DNA of 64,000 bases from Nodosilinea sp. FACHB-141 (GTDB lineage: Bacteria > Cyanobacteriota > Cyanobacteriia > Phormidesmidales > Phormidesmidaceae). The notes below the pieces were generated by a model. It did no database searches and had not been told where the DNA came from. It was given only the letters and a program-made list of their open reading frames with translations. The translations under genes were made by a program, and so were the position numbers. The stretch covers positions 62,001-126,000 of the forward strand of contig NZ_JACJPP010000006.1 in the NCBI RefSeq assembly GCF_014696135.1, read 5' to 3'. Below, in pieces: positions 8,245 to 17,700 of this stretch (the stretch's first letter is position 1; the number at the start of each line of letters is the position of its first letter).

Positions 8245-9960
8245 ATGGCTGAGCAGCGCACTCCCCTTTACATCTATGACACCACGCTCAGGGATGGTGC
8301 CCAGCGGGAGGGATTGGCCCTATCGATCGAAGATAAAATTCGCATTGCCCGACGGCTCGACGCCTTGGGCGTGCCTTTTATTGAGGGCGGCTGGCCGGGG
8401 GCCAACCCCAAGGATGTGCAGTTCTTTTGGCAGCTGAAAGAAATTCCCCTCACCCAGGCCAGCATCACCGCCTTTTGCTCGACCCGCCGCCCCGGCAAAG
8501 TTGCCGCTGAAGAGCCGATGCTGCAACCGGTGCTGGCTGCTGGCACCGAGTGGATTACGCTGTTTGGCAAATCCTGGGACTTGCACGTGACCACCGGGTT
8601 GCAGACCACCCTGGCCGAAAACCTGGCCATGATCGACGACACCATTTGTTACTTTCGCAGCCAGGGCCGCCGGGTAATTTATGACGCCGAGCACTGGTTT
8701 GACGGCTACAAGGCCAACCCCGACTATGCCTTAGAAACCCTCGAAGCCGCGGTTAAAGCTGGGGCTGAGTGGCTGGCGCTGTGCGACACCAACGGCGGCA
8801 CCCTGCCCCACGAAGTCGGCGCGATTGTGACTGCCGTCAATACCTGGCTCCAGCAGTTTCCAGAACCCCAGCCCCAGCTAGGCATTCACACCCACAACGA
8901 TAGTGGTACGGCGGTAGCCAATGCCATGGCGGCCGTGGAGGCTGGGGCCACTATGGTGCAGGGCACGATCAATGGCTATGGCGAGCGCTGCGGCAACGCC
9001 AACCTCTGCACGCTGATCCCCAACCTGCAGATTAAGCTGTGCTACCCCTGCATTGCCCCGGCCCGCCTCGAAACCCTGGCTGAGACCAGCCGGTTTATTA
9101 GCGAGGTGGTTAACCTGGCCCCCGACGAGCATGCCCCCTACGTGGGGCGATCGGCCTTTGCCCACAAGGGCGGCATTCACGTCAGCGCCGTGGAGCGCGA
9201 GCCCAAAACCTACGAGCATATCGACCCGGCCACAGTGGGCAACAGCCGCCGCATCGTGGTGTCGGATCAGGCGGGGCTGAGCAACGTGCTGGTCAAGGCC
9301 CGCAGCTTTGGGCTAGAGCTAGACCGCCACAACCCGGCCTCGCGCCAGTTGCTCACCCGGCTCAAATCCTTGGAGCACGAGGGCTACCAGTTTGAGGCCG
9401 CCGAGGCCAGCTTTGAACTGCTGATGCGCGAAGCATTGGGCGATCGCCCCCGCTTTTTTGACCTCAAGGGTTTCTACATCAACTGCCAGCACCAGGGCAA
9501 CGGCAGCGACCACAGCAGTCAATCGCTGGCCACGATCAAAGTCATGGTGGGGGAAGAGGAAATTCTCGCGGCGGCGGAGGGCAATGGTCCGGTGGCGGCA
9601 TTAGACACAGCCCTGCGTAAGGCACTGCTGACTTTTTACCCAGCGATCGCCAACTTTCACCTCTCTGACTACAAGGTGCGGATTATCGACAGCGGCGCGG
9701 GCACGGCGGCCAAAACACGGGTGCTGGTGGAGTCGGGCAACGGTGCCCAGCGCTGGACGACCCTGGGGGTTTCGACCAACATTATCGAAGCCTCGTACCA
9801 AGCCGTTACCGAAGGGCTGGAGTATGGCCTGATGATGGAAACCGCGCGCCCTCACTGTGCGATCGGCGGCGAAATCGATCGGTTCGATGCCGACGTAGCC
9901 CTACAAAAGACCCGTGAAACGGCTCTGGCTAAGCTCAAGCAAGAACTGGGCTTTGAGTAA
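8245..9960 (+). CDS. cimA: (R)-citramalate synthase
   Basis: Condenses pyruvate and acetyl-CoA to citramalate, opening the threonine-independent route to isoleucine. The ~571-residue protein has the DRE-TIM catalytic barrel: YDTTLRDGAQREG near the N-terminus, the HTHND metal-binding motif, NGYGERCGNANL, and AHKGGIHVSAV. A C-terminal LeuA allosteric-type domain follows (about residues 430-560). The internal FIEGGWPGANPKD and the length match CimA better than isopropylmalate synthase. The ATG at 8245 fits the family; an in-frame GTG at 8209 would add 12 residues. It stands alone on this strand, followed by the J-domain gene. Confidence 0.93.
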   Translation: MAEQRTPLYIYDTTLRDGAQREGLALSIEDKIRIARRLDALGVPFIEGGWPGANPKDVQFFWQLKEIPLTQASITAFCSTRRPGKVAAEEPMLQPVLAAGTEWITLFGKSWDLHVTTGLQTTLAENLAMIDDTICYFRSQGRRVIYDAEHWFDGYKANPDYALETLEAAVKAGAEWLALCDTNGGTLPHEVGAIVTAVNTWLQQFPEPQPQLGIHTHNDSGTAVANAMAAVEAGATMVQGTINGYGERCGNANLCTLIPNLQIKLCYPCIAPARLETLAETSRFISEVVNLAPDEHAPYVGRSAFAHKGGIHVSAVEREPKTYEHIDPATVGNSRRIVVSDQAGLSNVLVKARSFGLELDRHNPASRQLLTRLKSLEHEGYQFEAAEASFELLMREALGDRPRFFDLKGFYINCQHQGNGSDHSSQSLATIKVMVGEEEILAAAEGNGPVAALDTALRKALLTFYPAIANFHLSDYKVRIIDSGAGTAAKTRVLVESGNGAQRWTTLGVSTNIIEASYQAVTEGLEYGLMMETARPHCAIGGEIDRFDADVALQKTRETALAKLKQELGFE

Positions 9961-10035
9961 GTCCAATTGTGCTGTCTAGTATAGTGAAGAAGGCGAAGCT
10001 GGGTTTTCGCCAGCGGTCAATCAGACAGCAAAACG

Positions 10036-10401
10036 ATGCCAACTCCCCCAGAATCGACAGATTTCTACGCAGTCTTAAAGGTCAATCGACAGGCGAGCCT
10101 GCTGACTATCAAACAGGCCTATCGAAAACTAGCCCGTCAGCTTCACCCCGATCTCAACCCTAACGATGCGGCAGCGGCAGAGCAATTTAAAGCCTTAAAC
10201 GAAGCTTACGAAGTGCTCTCAGACCCGGCGAATCGTCGCCAGTACGATCGCTATGGTGCCCACTGGAAAAAGGCCGAGAAAGGATATACGACCACCAACC
10301 GCTCCAGCAGCAGGCAAAACGATGACTTTGACGAAATGGAGTTTGGCCGCTTTGGCCGCTTCGAAGACTTGCTCGGGGATCTTCTAAACCGCTATAGCTA
10401 G
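10036..10401 (+). CDS. Short J-domain (DnaJ-like) protein
   Basis: Co-chaperone-type protein of 121 residues. A complete J domain covers residues ~8-75, with the HPD motif that stimulates DnaK ATPase at residues 37-39 and the helix-IV pattern [17 protein letters not shown]. There is no Gly/Phe region, zinc finger or client-binding C-terminal domain. The remaining 45 residues are acidic and Phe-rich. It is therefore a type III J-protein that probably recruits DnaK to a specific task. It lies 75 bp after cimA. Confidence 0.9.
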   Translation: MPTPPESTDFYAVLKVNRQASLLTIKQAYRKLARQLHPDLNPNDAAAAEQFKALNEAYEVLSDPANRRQYDRYGAHWKKAEKGYTTTNRSSSRQNDDFDEMEFGRFGRFEDLLGDLLNRYS

Positions 10402-10597
10402 AGTTTTGGCTACTTTGTAGCAACTAGCTAAGTAGTTGGGCGCAATTAATAGTTTTACCTAGCCGATACTGTCGTTGTTGATAGGCTTCACCAACCAACC
10501 GACACGTTATAAAACGTAGGCTCCTAAGGGCTGCCAATAAACACCTCCCCGCCCAAACCTCGGTAGTCCACAGTCCAATATTCTGAAATGCCCGATC

Positions 10598-10633
10598 GCA
10601 AAAAACGCAGGCCAGACAAGTCTGATCCGCGTT
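10598..10633 (-). terminator. Intrinsic terminator of the site-2 protease gene
   Basis: Read on the minus strand, a 14-bp stem (arms 10604-10617 and 10620-10633; one mismatch, G-U pairs tolerated) is followed by six T. It lies 38 bp past the stop of the protease gene. The loop is very short, so the innermost pair probably opens. Confidence 0.75.
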
Positions 10634-10670
10634 TAAGCTGAGGCGCCTTCTACTGTGTTTTAAGCAGTGG

Positions 10671-11789
10671 CTAAGCCGCTTGGGGCGACTGTAACAGCGC
10701 CTGAATCGAGGTCTTTTCTAACAGACCCGCCAGAGAGCCATCATTACCGATCACCGCCAGCGCCTGAATCTTCCGGGTCTCTAGGGTCTTAATGACCTCC
10801 ATCAGCGGCTGCTCGGCACCCACCGTCACGATGTCACCGGCAGATTCCATAATGGCCGCCACAGTGGTCTCGGCCCACTGCTCGCGAGGTACCTGCTTGA
10901 GGGCATCAACCAGCACCGTGCCCACCAGCAAACCCGTTTCGTCGGCCACCAAAAACTTGCGCCAAGCTGAAGGGGCAGCTAGCAGAGCGTCGTCGGCGAA
11001 CTCTCGCAGAGACATAGTGGTCTCTACAACCGGGCTGTCTTGGGCCAGGGCATCTTGGGCTGTCAGGCCAGCCAAGCGGCCCTGCACCGTACCAAACTGC
11101 GCGCTGCGGTTAGCATTTTGCAGCAGAAACAGACCAATCAACAGCGTCCAAACACTACCCACCGAGCTGATACCCAGGATGGAGCCGATACCCAAGGCGA
11201 TCGCAGTCCAGCCCAGCAGTTGACCCGTGCGGCTGGCAAACACCAGACCCTTGTGGGGCTGACCCGTAATCTTCCACACAATCGACTTCAGCACGTTGCC
11301 ACCATCTAACGGCAGGCCGGGAATCAGGTTAAAAGCACCCAGAGCTAAGTTAATGTAGGCCAGCAGCGACACAATGCCTGCCAGCGGCCCAGACAGGGGC
11401 AATACTAGCCCAGCAACTGAGAAGAGGCCAAATAGGACAAAGCTAACCAGGGGACCTGCGATCGCCACCCAAAACGCTCCCTTCGGCGTATCCGACTCTT
11501 TCTCTAGAGCCGCTAAACCGCCAAACAAAAACAGCGTAATCGAGTTGACCCCAATGCCCTGCTTCATCGCCGCAAAGCTGTGACCCAGCTCATGGGCCAG
11601 CACCGAGGCAAACAGCGTTAGCGCTGCCCCTAGCCCTAGCACCCAAGGCAACGATCCGCTCAAATAGGGGAATGCCGCTGCCAAACCACTACCGTACTGC
11701 CACGTCACCAGGGCCAGCACCAAAAACCAAGACACATTTACATAAAAGGGAATGCCAAACAGATTCCCCACCCGTAAGTTGCCGTTCAT
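10671..11789 (-). CDS. Site-2 protease family (M50) intramembrane metalloprotease with CBS domains
   Basis: Intramembrane zinc protease of about 372 residues. Several membrane helices occupy the first ~220 residues. The zinc site is HELGH (in LAHELGHSFAAM, ~residue 63) with the third ligand in LPLDGGNVL. A C-terminal pair of CBS domains (~residues 245-370) probably senses adenine nucleotides. This is the S2P/SpoIVFB-CBS architecture widespread in cyanobacteria, expected to cleave membrane-anchored regulators such as anti-sigma factors; the substrate is unknown. The ATG at 11789 has a GAGGT ribosome-binding site. An upstream in-frame start at 11852 would add 21 residues and is less likely. Confidence 0.92.
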   Translation of the reverse strand: MNGNLRVGNLFGIPFYVNVSWFLVLALVTWQYGSGLAAAFPYLSGSLPWVLGLGAALTLFASVLAHELGHSFAAMKQGIGVNSITLFLFGGLAALEKESDTPKGAFWVAIAGPLVSFVLFGLFSVAGLVLPLSGPLAGIVSLLAYINLALGAFNLIPGLPLDGGNVLKSIVWKITGQPHKGLVFASRTGQLLGWTAIALGIGSILGISSVGSVWTLLIGLFLLQNANRSAQFGTVQGRLAGLTAQDALAQDSPVVETTMSLREFADDALLAAPSAWRKFLVADETGLLVGTVLVDALKQVPREQWAETTVAAIMESAGDIVTVGAEQPLMEVIKTLETRKIQALAVIGNDGSLAGLLEKTSIQALLQSPQAA

Positions 11790-11951
11790 AGGGCACCTCG
11801 TAATTAAAACCTGAGGACAGAGGCGTAATCTTGAAACGCATTCCCTGTCCAATGACCTTATTGTAACGAACTGTTAACGACCCTCTAATCTGTCAAAGGT
11901 GATGAGAACCGAAGGAATCGGGGTGGGTTGGCGTAAGACAGGTGAGAAAGC

Positions 11952-12020
11952 GAGGTTTGAGTTTTAAGTTTTGAGTTTCTGCTAAGGACACGCATTCAAA
12001 GCTCAACATTCAAAACTCTC
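11952..12020. repeat. Inverted repeat of GAGTTTTGA-type units
   Basis: Arms of about 27 bp (11952-11978 and 11993-12020) are built of GAGTTTT/AAGTTTTGA units and their complement. The element lies just past the stop of the ParA gene and could act as its transcript end. Pairing is imperfect. Confidence 0.5.
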
Positions 12021-12025
12021 TCCCC

Positions 12026-12634
12026 CTAACTCCCTACCCCATAAGCCAAAATCTCCTTACCGATCGTCACATAGTCCTGCCAGCCCACCTCAGCCTTCAG
12101 GTCTTTCACGTCATAGACCGCCGTACCGGTCAGGGCAGCTTTTTGAAAAGCGCTGTAGCGACGAATGCCCCCCGCAAACAGCGGCAAGCCGGTGCTCATC
12201 AACATAGCTCGCACCTCTGCTCCAGCGCGGCTTGGGTAAGGGGGAATCATGGTCAGCAAAATGCGGTAGGGGGCCACAGGTAGCTTTGCCAAATGTTCCA
12301 CCATTAGAGCTAGGGCGTCGAGGGCCAAAATATCGGGGGTACTGGGTAGCACCAGCAGGTCGCAGGAGGCCGCCAGCAGGGCCAGGTCATCGGCAATGGG
12401 GCGGGCCTGAGTGTCGATGACCACATGGCCATGGGGAGTGGGAAGTTCTCTCGCCTGCCACTGATCAACCACTAAAAAGGGCAGCTCACCTCGGCTAGCC
12501 CAGGCTGACGCCGACTGGTTGGGGTCGGCGTCGATTAGCAGGGTTTCGGCATAGCCCTGCAAAAAGGCAGCCAGATGAATAGCAGTGGTTGTCTTGCCCA
12601 CGCCTCCTTTAAAGCTAGCTACGGTCACAATCAT
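12026..12634 (-). CDS. Orphan ParA-family ATPase
   Basis: Deviant-Walker ATPase of 202 residues. The P-loop is KGGVGKTT (residues 9-16) with the signature Lys at 9, followed by LLIDADPNQSASAWA and VVIDTQARP. Members position plasmids, chromosomes, carboxysomes or membrane machines on the nucleoid or membrane. There is no parB, mcdB or plasmid gene beside it, so the cargo cannot be named. The length suits a small chromosomal ParA without an N-terminal DNA-binding domain. The ATG at 12634 sits directly before the P-loop strand. The next gene upstream on the same strand encodes a small membrane protein 143 bp away. Confidence 0.85.
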   Translation of the reverse strand: MIVTVASFKGGVGKTTTAIHLAAFLQGYAETLLIDADPNQSASAWASRGELPFLVVDQWQARELPTPHGHVVIDTQARPIADDLALLAASCDLLVLPSTPDILALDALALMVEHLAKLPVAPYRILLTMIPPYPSRAGAEVRAMLMSTGLPLFAGGIRRYSAFQKAALTGTAVYDVKDLKAEVGWQDYVTIGKEILAYGVGS

Positions 12635-12664
12635 AGGCTGAGGATCAGGCCTGGGCGTTGCTTC

Positions 12665-12690
12665 GGCCCGGCTGCTTTCAAGCCGGGGCT
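12665..12690. other. Hairpin in the spacer between EamA-like and ParA genes
   Basis: CCCGGCT and AGCCGGG form a perfect 7-bp stem around a 7-nt loop. No T-run follows on either strand, so it is not a clear terminator. Confidence 0.4.
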
Positions 12691-12777
12691 GGCATCATTG
12701 TCAAGGTTTGCCCTTGCCGCCATCAAGTAAGGGATGCCAGTGCCGTAAGGGTAGCGCTAGTCTGAGCTGACGCAGCG

Positions 12778-13143
12778 TTAGCGAGAGGCAACCAGCACCA
12801 CACCACCCACGATTAACCCCAGCCCCACCAGACGCCCAAACGATAGATCTTCTTTAAAGATAGCTACGCCAATGATCACCGAGGCGAAATAAATCAGCGA
12901 AGCCGCTGGTGCCGCTACGCTCAAATTAACCCGCGTCAGCAACAGGATGTAGGTGATCGCCCCAACTCCGTAGGCGGCCAGTCCTGCCAGCAGAGCTGGC
13001 GTAGTAGCAATGCTCAGAATGTGGCTTAGGGCGTTATCGCTAGTTACTTTGCCTAACTGCAAGGCCCCCAGCTTAAGAAAAAGCTGGCCAAAGGAGCTGG
13101 CAATGACCGAAATCAACAGCAGACCAAATTCTTGGGGGGTCAC
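12778..13143 (-). CDS. Small four-helix transporter of the EamA/SMR-like (DMT) superfamily
   Basis: 121-residue integral membrane protein with four hydrophobic helices and few charges: approximately residues 5-28, 45-65, 70-92 and 98-118. One EamA half-unit or SMR-like subunit has this size, so it probably works as a dimer. The C-terminal pattern FKEDLSFGRLVGLGLIVGGVVLV is typical of EamA repeats. Substrate cannot be told; small multidrug or quaternary-amine export and polyprenyl-sugar flipping are both known for relatives. The ATG at 13143 follows an AGGAAA-like site on the minus strand. Confidence 0.8.
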   Translation of the reverse strand: MTPQEFGLLLISVIASSFGQLFLKLGALQLGKVTSDNALSHILSIATTPALLAGLAAYGVGAITYILLLTRVNLSVAAPAASLIYFASVIIGVAIFKEDLSFGRLVGLGLIVGGVVLVASR

Positions 13144-13297
13144 GACGGCATTTCCTCGGGGCAGCTATCAGGCGACAAGTTAAACAACGTTAGTCAGAGG
13201 CGTATGGTAGCGGACTTAGGGGCCGAAAGGGAACTCACCCACCAACGAAGCCAGTTTCCCCAAGCTACGATAGAAGCTATTGAATAGCCCCAAAATT

Positions 13298-14164
13298 ATG
13301 ACTGGTAAAACCCTGCTGGTAGGGCTGCGCGCCGACCAGTTTCGTCACCCCCTCGATCTCGAAGCGACCCGCGCTCTGAAGCAGCTGCCGGGGCTCGATG
13401 TCATGGTGCGCATGGCTCTGGCTCCCCTAGCAGAGCGGTTCTTTCACCTCGACCATTTAGCATCGAGTTTGCAGGTGAGCGATCGCCAGCTACCTGCCCT
13501 GCACCAGTCGCTGGTTGAAGCCTGCCGCATTCTCGACCTGGAGGTGCCCCAGCTCTATGTGCGCCAAAACCCGGTGCCCAACGCCTACACCTTTGCCATG
13601 CGTGGCGAGCAGCCCTTCATTGTCATCCACACCGCGCTGATCGAATTGCTCACTCCTGAAGAAACTCAAGCGGTGATCGCCCACGAGCTGGGGCACCTCA
13701 AGTGTGAGCACAGCGTTTACCTCACCCTGGCAAACCTGATTACTTTGGCCGCCAGCCAGCTACCTTTGGGCGAAGTGCTAGCGCAGAGCCTTCAGAATCA
13801 GCTAATGGAATGGGTACGCTGTGCCGAGTTTACCTGCGATCGCGCCGCCCTGCTGGTCGCCCAAGACCCCCGCATCGTCGCCTCCCTGCTGATGAAGCTC
13901 TGTGGCGGTTCGCCTTCACTCGTTGACCAGCTCAATGTCGATGCCTTTATTGCTCAGGCCCGCGCCTACGATAGTCTCAGCGATGACGCTATTGGCGAAG
14001 CCCTCAAGCAGGTGCGCACCCAGGGGTTGACCCATCCGGTGCCTGTGCTGCGCGCCCGAGAAATCGATCGCTGGGCGAGCACCAATGACTACTACCAGTT
14101 GGTTAAACGTCCCGCAGTTGAGTATAATGAGGACGCATCCAAGGGCGGATGGCGGAATTGGTAG
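13298..14164 (+). CDS. M48-family zinc metalloprotease
   Basis: HtpX/Ste24-like peptidase of about 288 residues. The zinc motif HELGH lies at residues 129-133 (VIAHELGHLKCEH), with the third ligand expected in the following EFTCDRAAL segment. One hydrophobic stretch follows the active site, so the protein is probably membrane-attached. The ATG at 13298 is preferred to a TTG at 13280. The last seven codons lie inside the tRNA-Leu gene and the stop TAG is the tRNA D-loop. The frame therefore overlaps the tRNA by 22 bp, and the tRNA promoter hexamers lie inside this CDS. Confidence 0.9.
   Translation: MTGKTLLVGLRADQFRHPLDLEATRALKQLPGLDVMVRMALAPLAERFFHLDHLASSLQVSDRQLPALHQSLVEACRILDLEVPQLYVRQNPVPNAYTFAMRGEQPFIVIHTALIELLTPEETQAVIAHELGHLKCEHSVYLTLANLITLAASQLPLGEVLAQSLQNQLMEWVRCAEFTCDRAALLVAQDPRIVASLLMKLCGGSPSLVDQLNVDAFIAQARAYDSLSDDAIGEALKQVRTQGLTHPVPVLRAREIDRWASTNDYYQLVKRPAVEYNEDASKGGWRNW
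14099..14128 (+). promoter_or_regulatory. Probable sigma-70 promoter of tRNA-Leu inside the M48 gene
   Basis: TTGGTT (14099-14104) and a perfect TATAAT (14123-14128) are separated by 18 bp. The tRNA begins 15 bp after the -10 box. The -10 hexamer doubles as Tyr-Asn codons and the -35 as Leu-Val codons of the protease. Confidence 0.7.
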
Positions 14165-14224
14165 ACGCACCACACTCAAAATGTGGCGACTTCGGTTGTG
14201 CGAGTTCGAGTCTCGCTCCGCCCA
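14143..14224 (+). tRNA. tRNA-Leu (anticodon CAA)
   Basis: Reads UUG codons. The acceptor stem GGGCGGA pairs with TCCGCCC. The anticodon loop CTCAAAA in a CCACA/TGTGG stem gives CAA. The variable arm is a short stem closed by TTCG, as in class II tRNAs. The T arm is GCGAG-TTCGAGT-CTCGC. The discriminator is A at 14224; CCA is not encoded. Its first 22 bases overlap the 3' end of the M48 gene. Confidence 0.97.
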
Positions 14225-14748
14225 TTGACTTCTCTCAATCAACAACTACGTGATGGGTTAAGCCCGGCATGATTTTGTTGAGCTTGCCTGTGGGGTGGGC
14301 TGACTTCATTCACGCACCTCTGCAAAACCAACGCGATACATCTTGTGCTGGATGACCTGCTCTACGGCATGGGATCGGTGGCAGAACCTGGCAGAGCGTT
14401 GGGTTTCACTTCGTTCTACCCAACCTACGTTCGTAAAAGATTAGCCTTTAGGTAACGGTCGTTGAACTAGGAAAACACTAAGAAGCAGCACGGTAAACTG
14501 GCCGCTTGCTGCAGCTCAGAGTAGTTTGCAGCAGCTTTACGAATAACAGACGTGGGAGTTGTTTGTGATAGGGGTTGTAAGGCGGTTTGTTGAGCAGTCA
14601 TGCCTGGGCACCGTTGGCTTTAGTTTTCTATATTCTGCTTAGTGCTCTAAAGTGACTGGGTTACGAATCTCTGCTGGAGGTGAGCCGGGTTCAACCAAAT
14701 CAGGAACTGCGGCTATGATAAGTTCACGCGATCTAGTGCTTCTGTACT
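14225..14748. other. Spacer with a GTTGGGT/ACCCAAC hairpin
   Basis: 524 bp without a convincing gene between tRNA-Leu and recJ. It contains a perfect 7-bp stem, GTTGGGT (14398-14404) with ACCCAAC (14418-14424), followed by CTACG. That motif is of the dispersed type seen again near 57555 and 59111. No obvious T-rich terminator directly follows the tRNA. Confidence 0.5.
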
Positions 14749-17700
14749 GTGACTGAGTCTGCTGCCCCCTCCACCTCGTCTACAACCGCCACGGCTGGTC
14801 TGCCGCGCCAGCGGTGGCAGGTGGCACCGGCAAATGTGCCTCTAGCAACGTCCTTAGCGCAGGTTACGGGGCTGTCGCCGCTGCTGACTCAGGTGTTGAT
14901 CAACCGGGGCATTACGACTCCAGCACAGGCTACCGATTTTCTTGACCCTGAGCGGCAGCAGTTGCCGTCGCCCCTGGCGGAGTTTCCTGATCTGGCGGCG
15001 AGTTTAGAGCTGCTGGTAACGGCGATCGCAACTCAGCAGGCGATCGCCATCTGTGGCGACTACGATGCCGACGGCATGACCAGCACCGCTCTACTGCTGC
15101 GGGCCTTGCGGGCGTTGGGGGCGCAGGTGACCTACACCATTCCCAGCCGGATGGCTGAGGGCTACGGCATCAACACCCGCATTGTCGAAGACTGCTACGC
15201 CGAGGGCGTGAGCATCATTCTCACGGTGGACAACGGCATCGCGGCGGTGGCTCCGATTGCGCGCGCCCGTGAGCTGGGCCTGGCAGTGATTGTCACCGAC
15301 CACCACGACATTCCTCCCGAGATTCCCCCGGCAAACGCGATTTTAAACCCCAAGCTGCTGCCTGAGACCTCGCCCTACCGAGGGGTGGCGGGGGTGGGGG
15401 TAGCCTACATTTTGGCGGTGTGCTTGGCCCAGGCGCTGGGGCGTACCCAAGACTTGACTGGGCCACTGCTAGAGCTGTTTACCCTGGGCACCATCGCGGA
15501 TTTAGCGCCGCTGACGGGGGTGAACCGCCGCTGGGTGCGGCGGGGGCTGGGGCTGCTGCCCCGATCGCGCCTTTTCGGCATTCAAGCACTAATTCAAGTC
15601 GCCGGGCTGGCCGACCAGAGCAAGCCGCTAAAGCCAGAGCACATTGGCTTTCGCCTGGGGCCGCGCATTAATGCTGTGGGCCGAATCAGCGATCCGCAGA
15701 TTGTGATTGATTTGCTCACTACCGACGATGTCGGGGTGGCGCTAGAGCGGGCCATGCAGTGCGAGCAGATCAACGGCACCCGCCAAGATCTTTGCCAGAG
15801 CATTGAGCAGGAGGCGATCGCCTGGTGTGAGCAACAGCGGTCGCTGGGCACGGTGGATATTGAGCGCGATCGCGTCTTGGTTGTGGTGCAGCCCGGCTGG
15901 CACCACGGCGTCATTGGCATTGTGGCCTCGCGGCTGGTGGAGCGCTACGGCGTCCCCGTTTTTATTGGCACCTATGAGGATGACGAACACAAGGTGATTC
16001 GCGGCTCGGCGCGGGGCATCCCAGAATTCGACGTGTTTGCCGCTCTGCAAACCTGCCACGATCTGATGGAAAAGTTTGGCGGCCATCGGGCGGCGGGGGG
16101 GTTCTCGTTTTTGGCCAATCGGCTGCGCCAGGTGACCACGCGGCTATCACACTACGCCTGCCAAACCCTCTCGGTCGATCTGCTCAAGCCGCTGGTTAGA
16201 ATCGACAGCCAGGCAAGGCTAAGCGATATTCACCAGGGTCTGTTTGATCAGATTGATCACCTGCACCCCTGCGGCATTGAGAACCCCGACCCGGTGTTTT
16301 GGACGCCGAATGTGCGGGTGCTAGAGCAGCAGACGGTGGGTCGCAACCGCGACCACCTCAAGCTGGTGCTGGCAGAAGCTGGGGGCGAGACGATTAAGGC
16401 GATCGCCTGGCGCTGGGGCGAGTACTATCCCCTGCCCAATCACCTCGATGTGGCTTACAAGCTCAAGCAAAACGAGTGGCAGGGCACCACGACTGTGGAG
16501 CTGGAGCTGGTGGGGGTGCGATCGGCGGTGGGAGCAGAACCCGCGAGCGCTTCAGCAAAGGGCCAAGCGATCGCGCCAATACCGACCCGCCTGGCAGCGC
16601 CAGCTCTGCCGAAGCTATCTGTGCCTGTGCCACTGACAAGTCCTTCAGCGAGTAGTGGCGGGGGAGTAGGGTCGCCAGCTGCGCGCCCATCCGAGATACC
16701 CGTTATCCCAGCCAATGCGCCAGTCGTAGAGCGGGAGGCAGAGGTGATTACTGCTCCGCCAGTTGCTCCACCCTCAGCGCCGGCGACTTCAGATGCCATT
16801 CCGGGACGGAGCGATTCGCGAATCGCTCCACCGACCCCGGAGGCTGCCGAGTTTACCTACAGCAACCGCCGCTACTCCGCCACGACTAAAACGACCCCAG
16901 ACGCCACCACCCTTACCATTAGCAACCCCGAGGGCCAGCGGTTAGTCGTCAACCGAGGCAATCAGCAGGGCTGGCTCTACCTGCCGGGTGAGTCGGCCAA
17001 GCCGGTTGACCTCAGCGAACCCCACTATGGCAATTTGGTGCGGGCTGGAGCGACAGCGGTAGAGCTTCAGCAGCTGGCCCAGCGGCTGGCGGTGGCAGAG
17101 GCTCAGCTCAGCGAGAAGGACGTATTACTGGCAGAACGGGATGCTTTAATAGCCGAACAGAATGTTTTGATGGTTCAAAAAGAGTCTCAACTGGCCACCT
17201 TAAAAGCTGAGAATGTGGCTCTACTAAAGGCCCAAATGCAGGTAAGTCAGCCCCAGACTGCTCCACGACAGGACAATCCTGCTCGGGCAGAAAAGGCAGA
17301 TTTTGCGGTAGCAAAAACCCAATCTATGTCAGTTCAGCCTACTCGGGTTGCTAAGGCCTCAGTTCAGAAAGACGCGTCGACTCAGTCAGCGAAGGTTCAG
17401 CCCGTATCACCCGCTCAGCCGTCCCCATCACCCATAGCAGAATCGCCCGTTGCCGTCCCAGCCTCTTCACCGCTGAAGCTCGACGACGCCAAGCAGCAGG
17501 TGCGCCAAGGCTTGAGCGATCGCGTCTGGTTTTGCCTCAGCCCCGATAGCCAGAGAGATTTGGCCATCGCGGTGGCCCACCTGTCCACTGCCAGCGGCCC
17601 CATGGCCGATGCTACGGCTGTAGGCGGATTGGCCACGGTGCTTGAGCGCGAACTGTTGCAGCCCCTGCTCGACGACTTTGCCAGCTATGGTGAGCAGACC

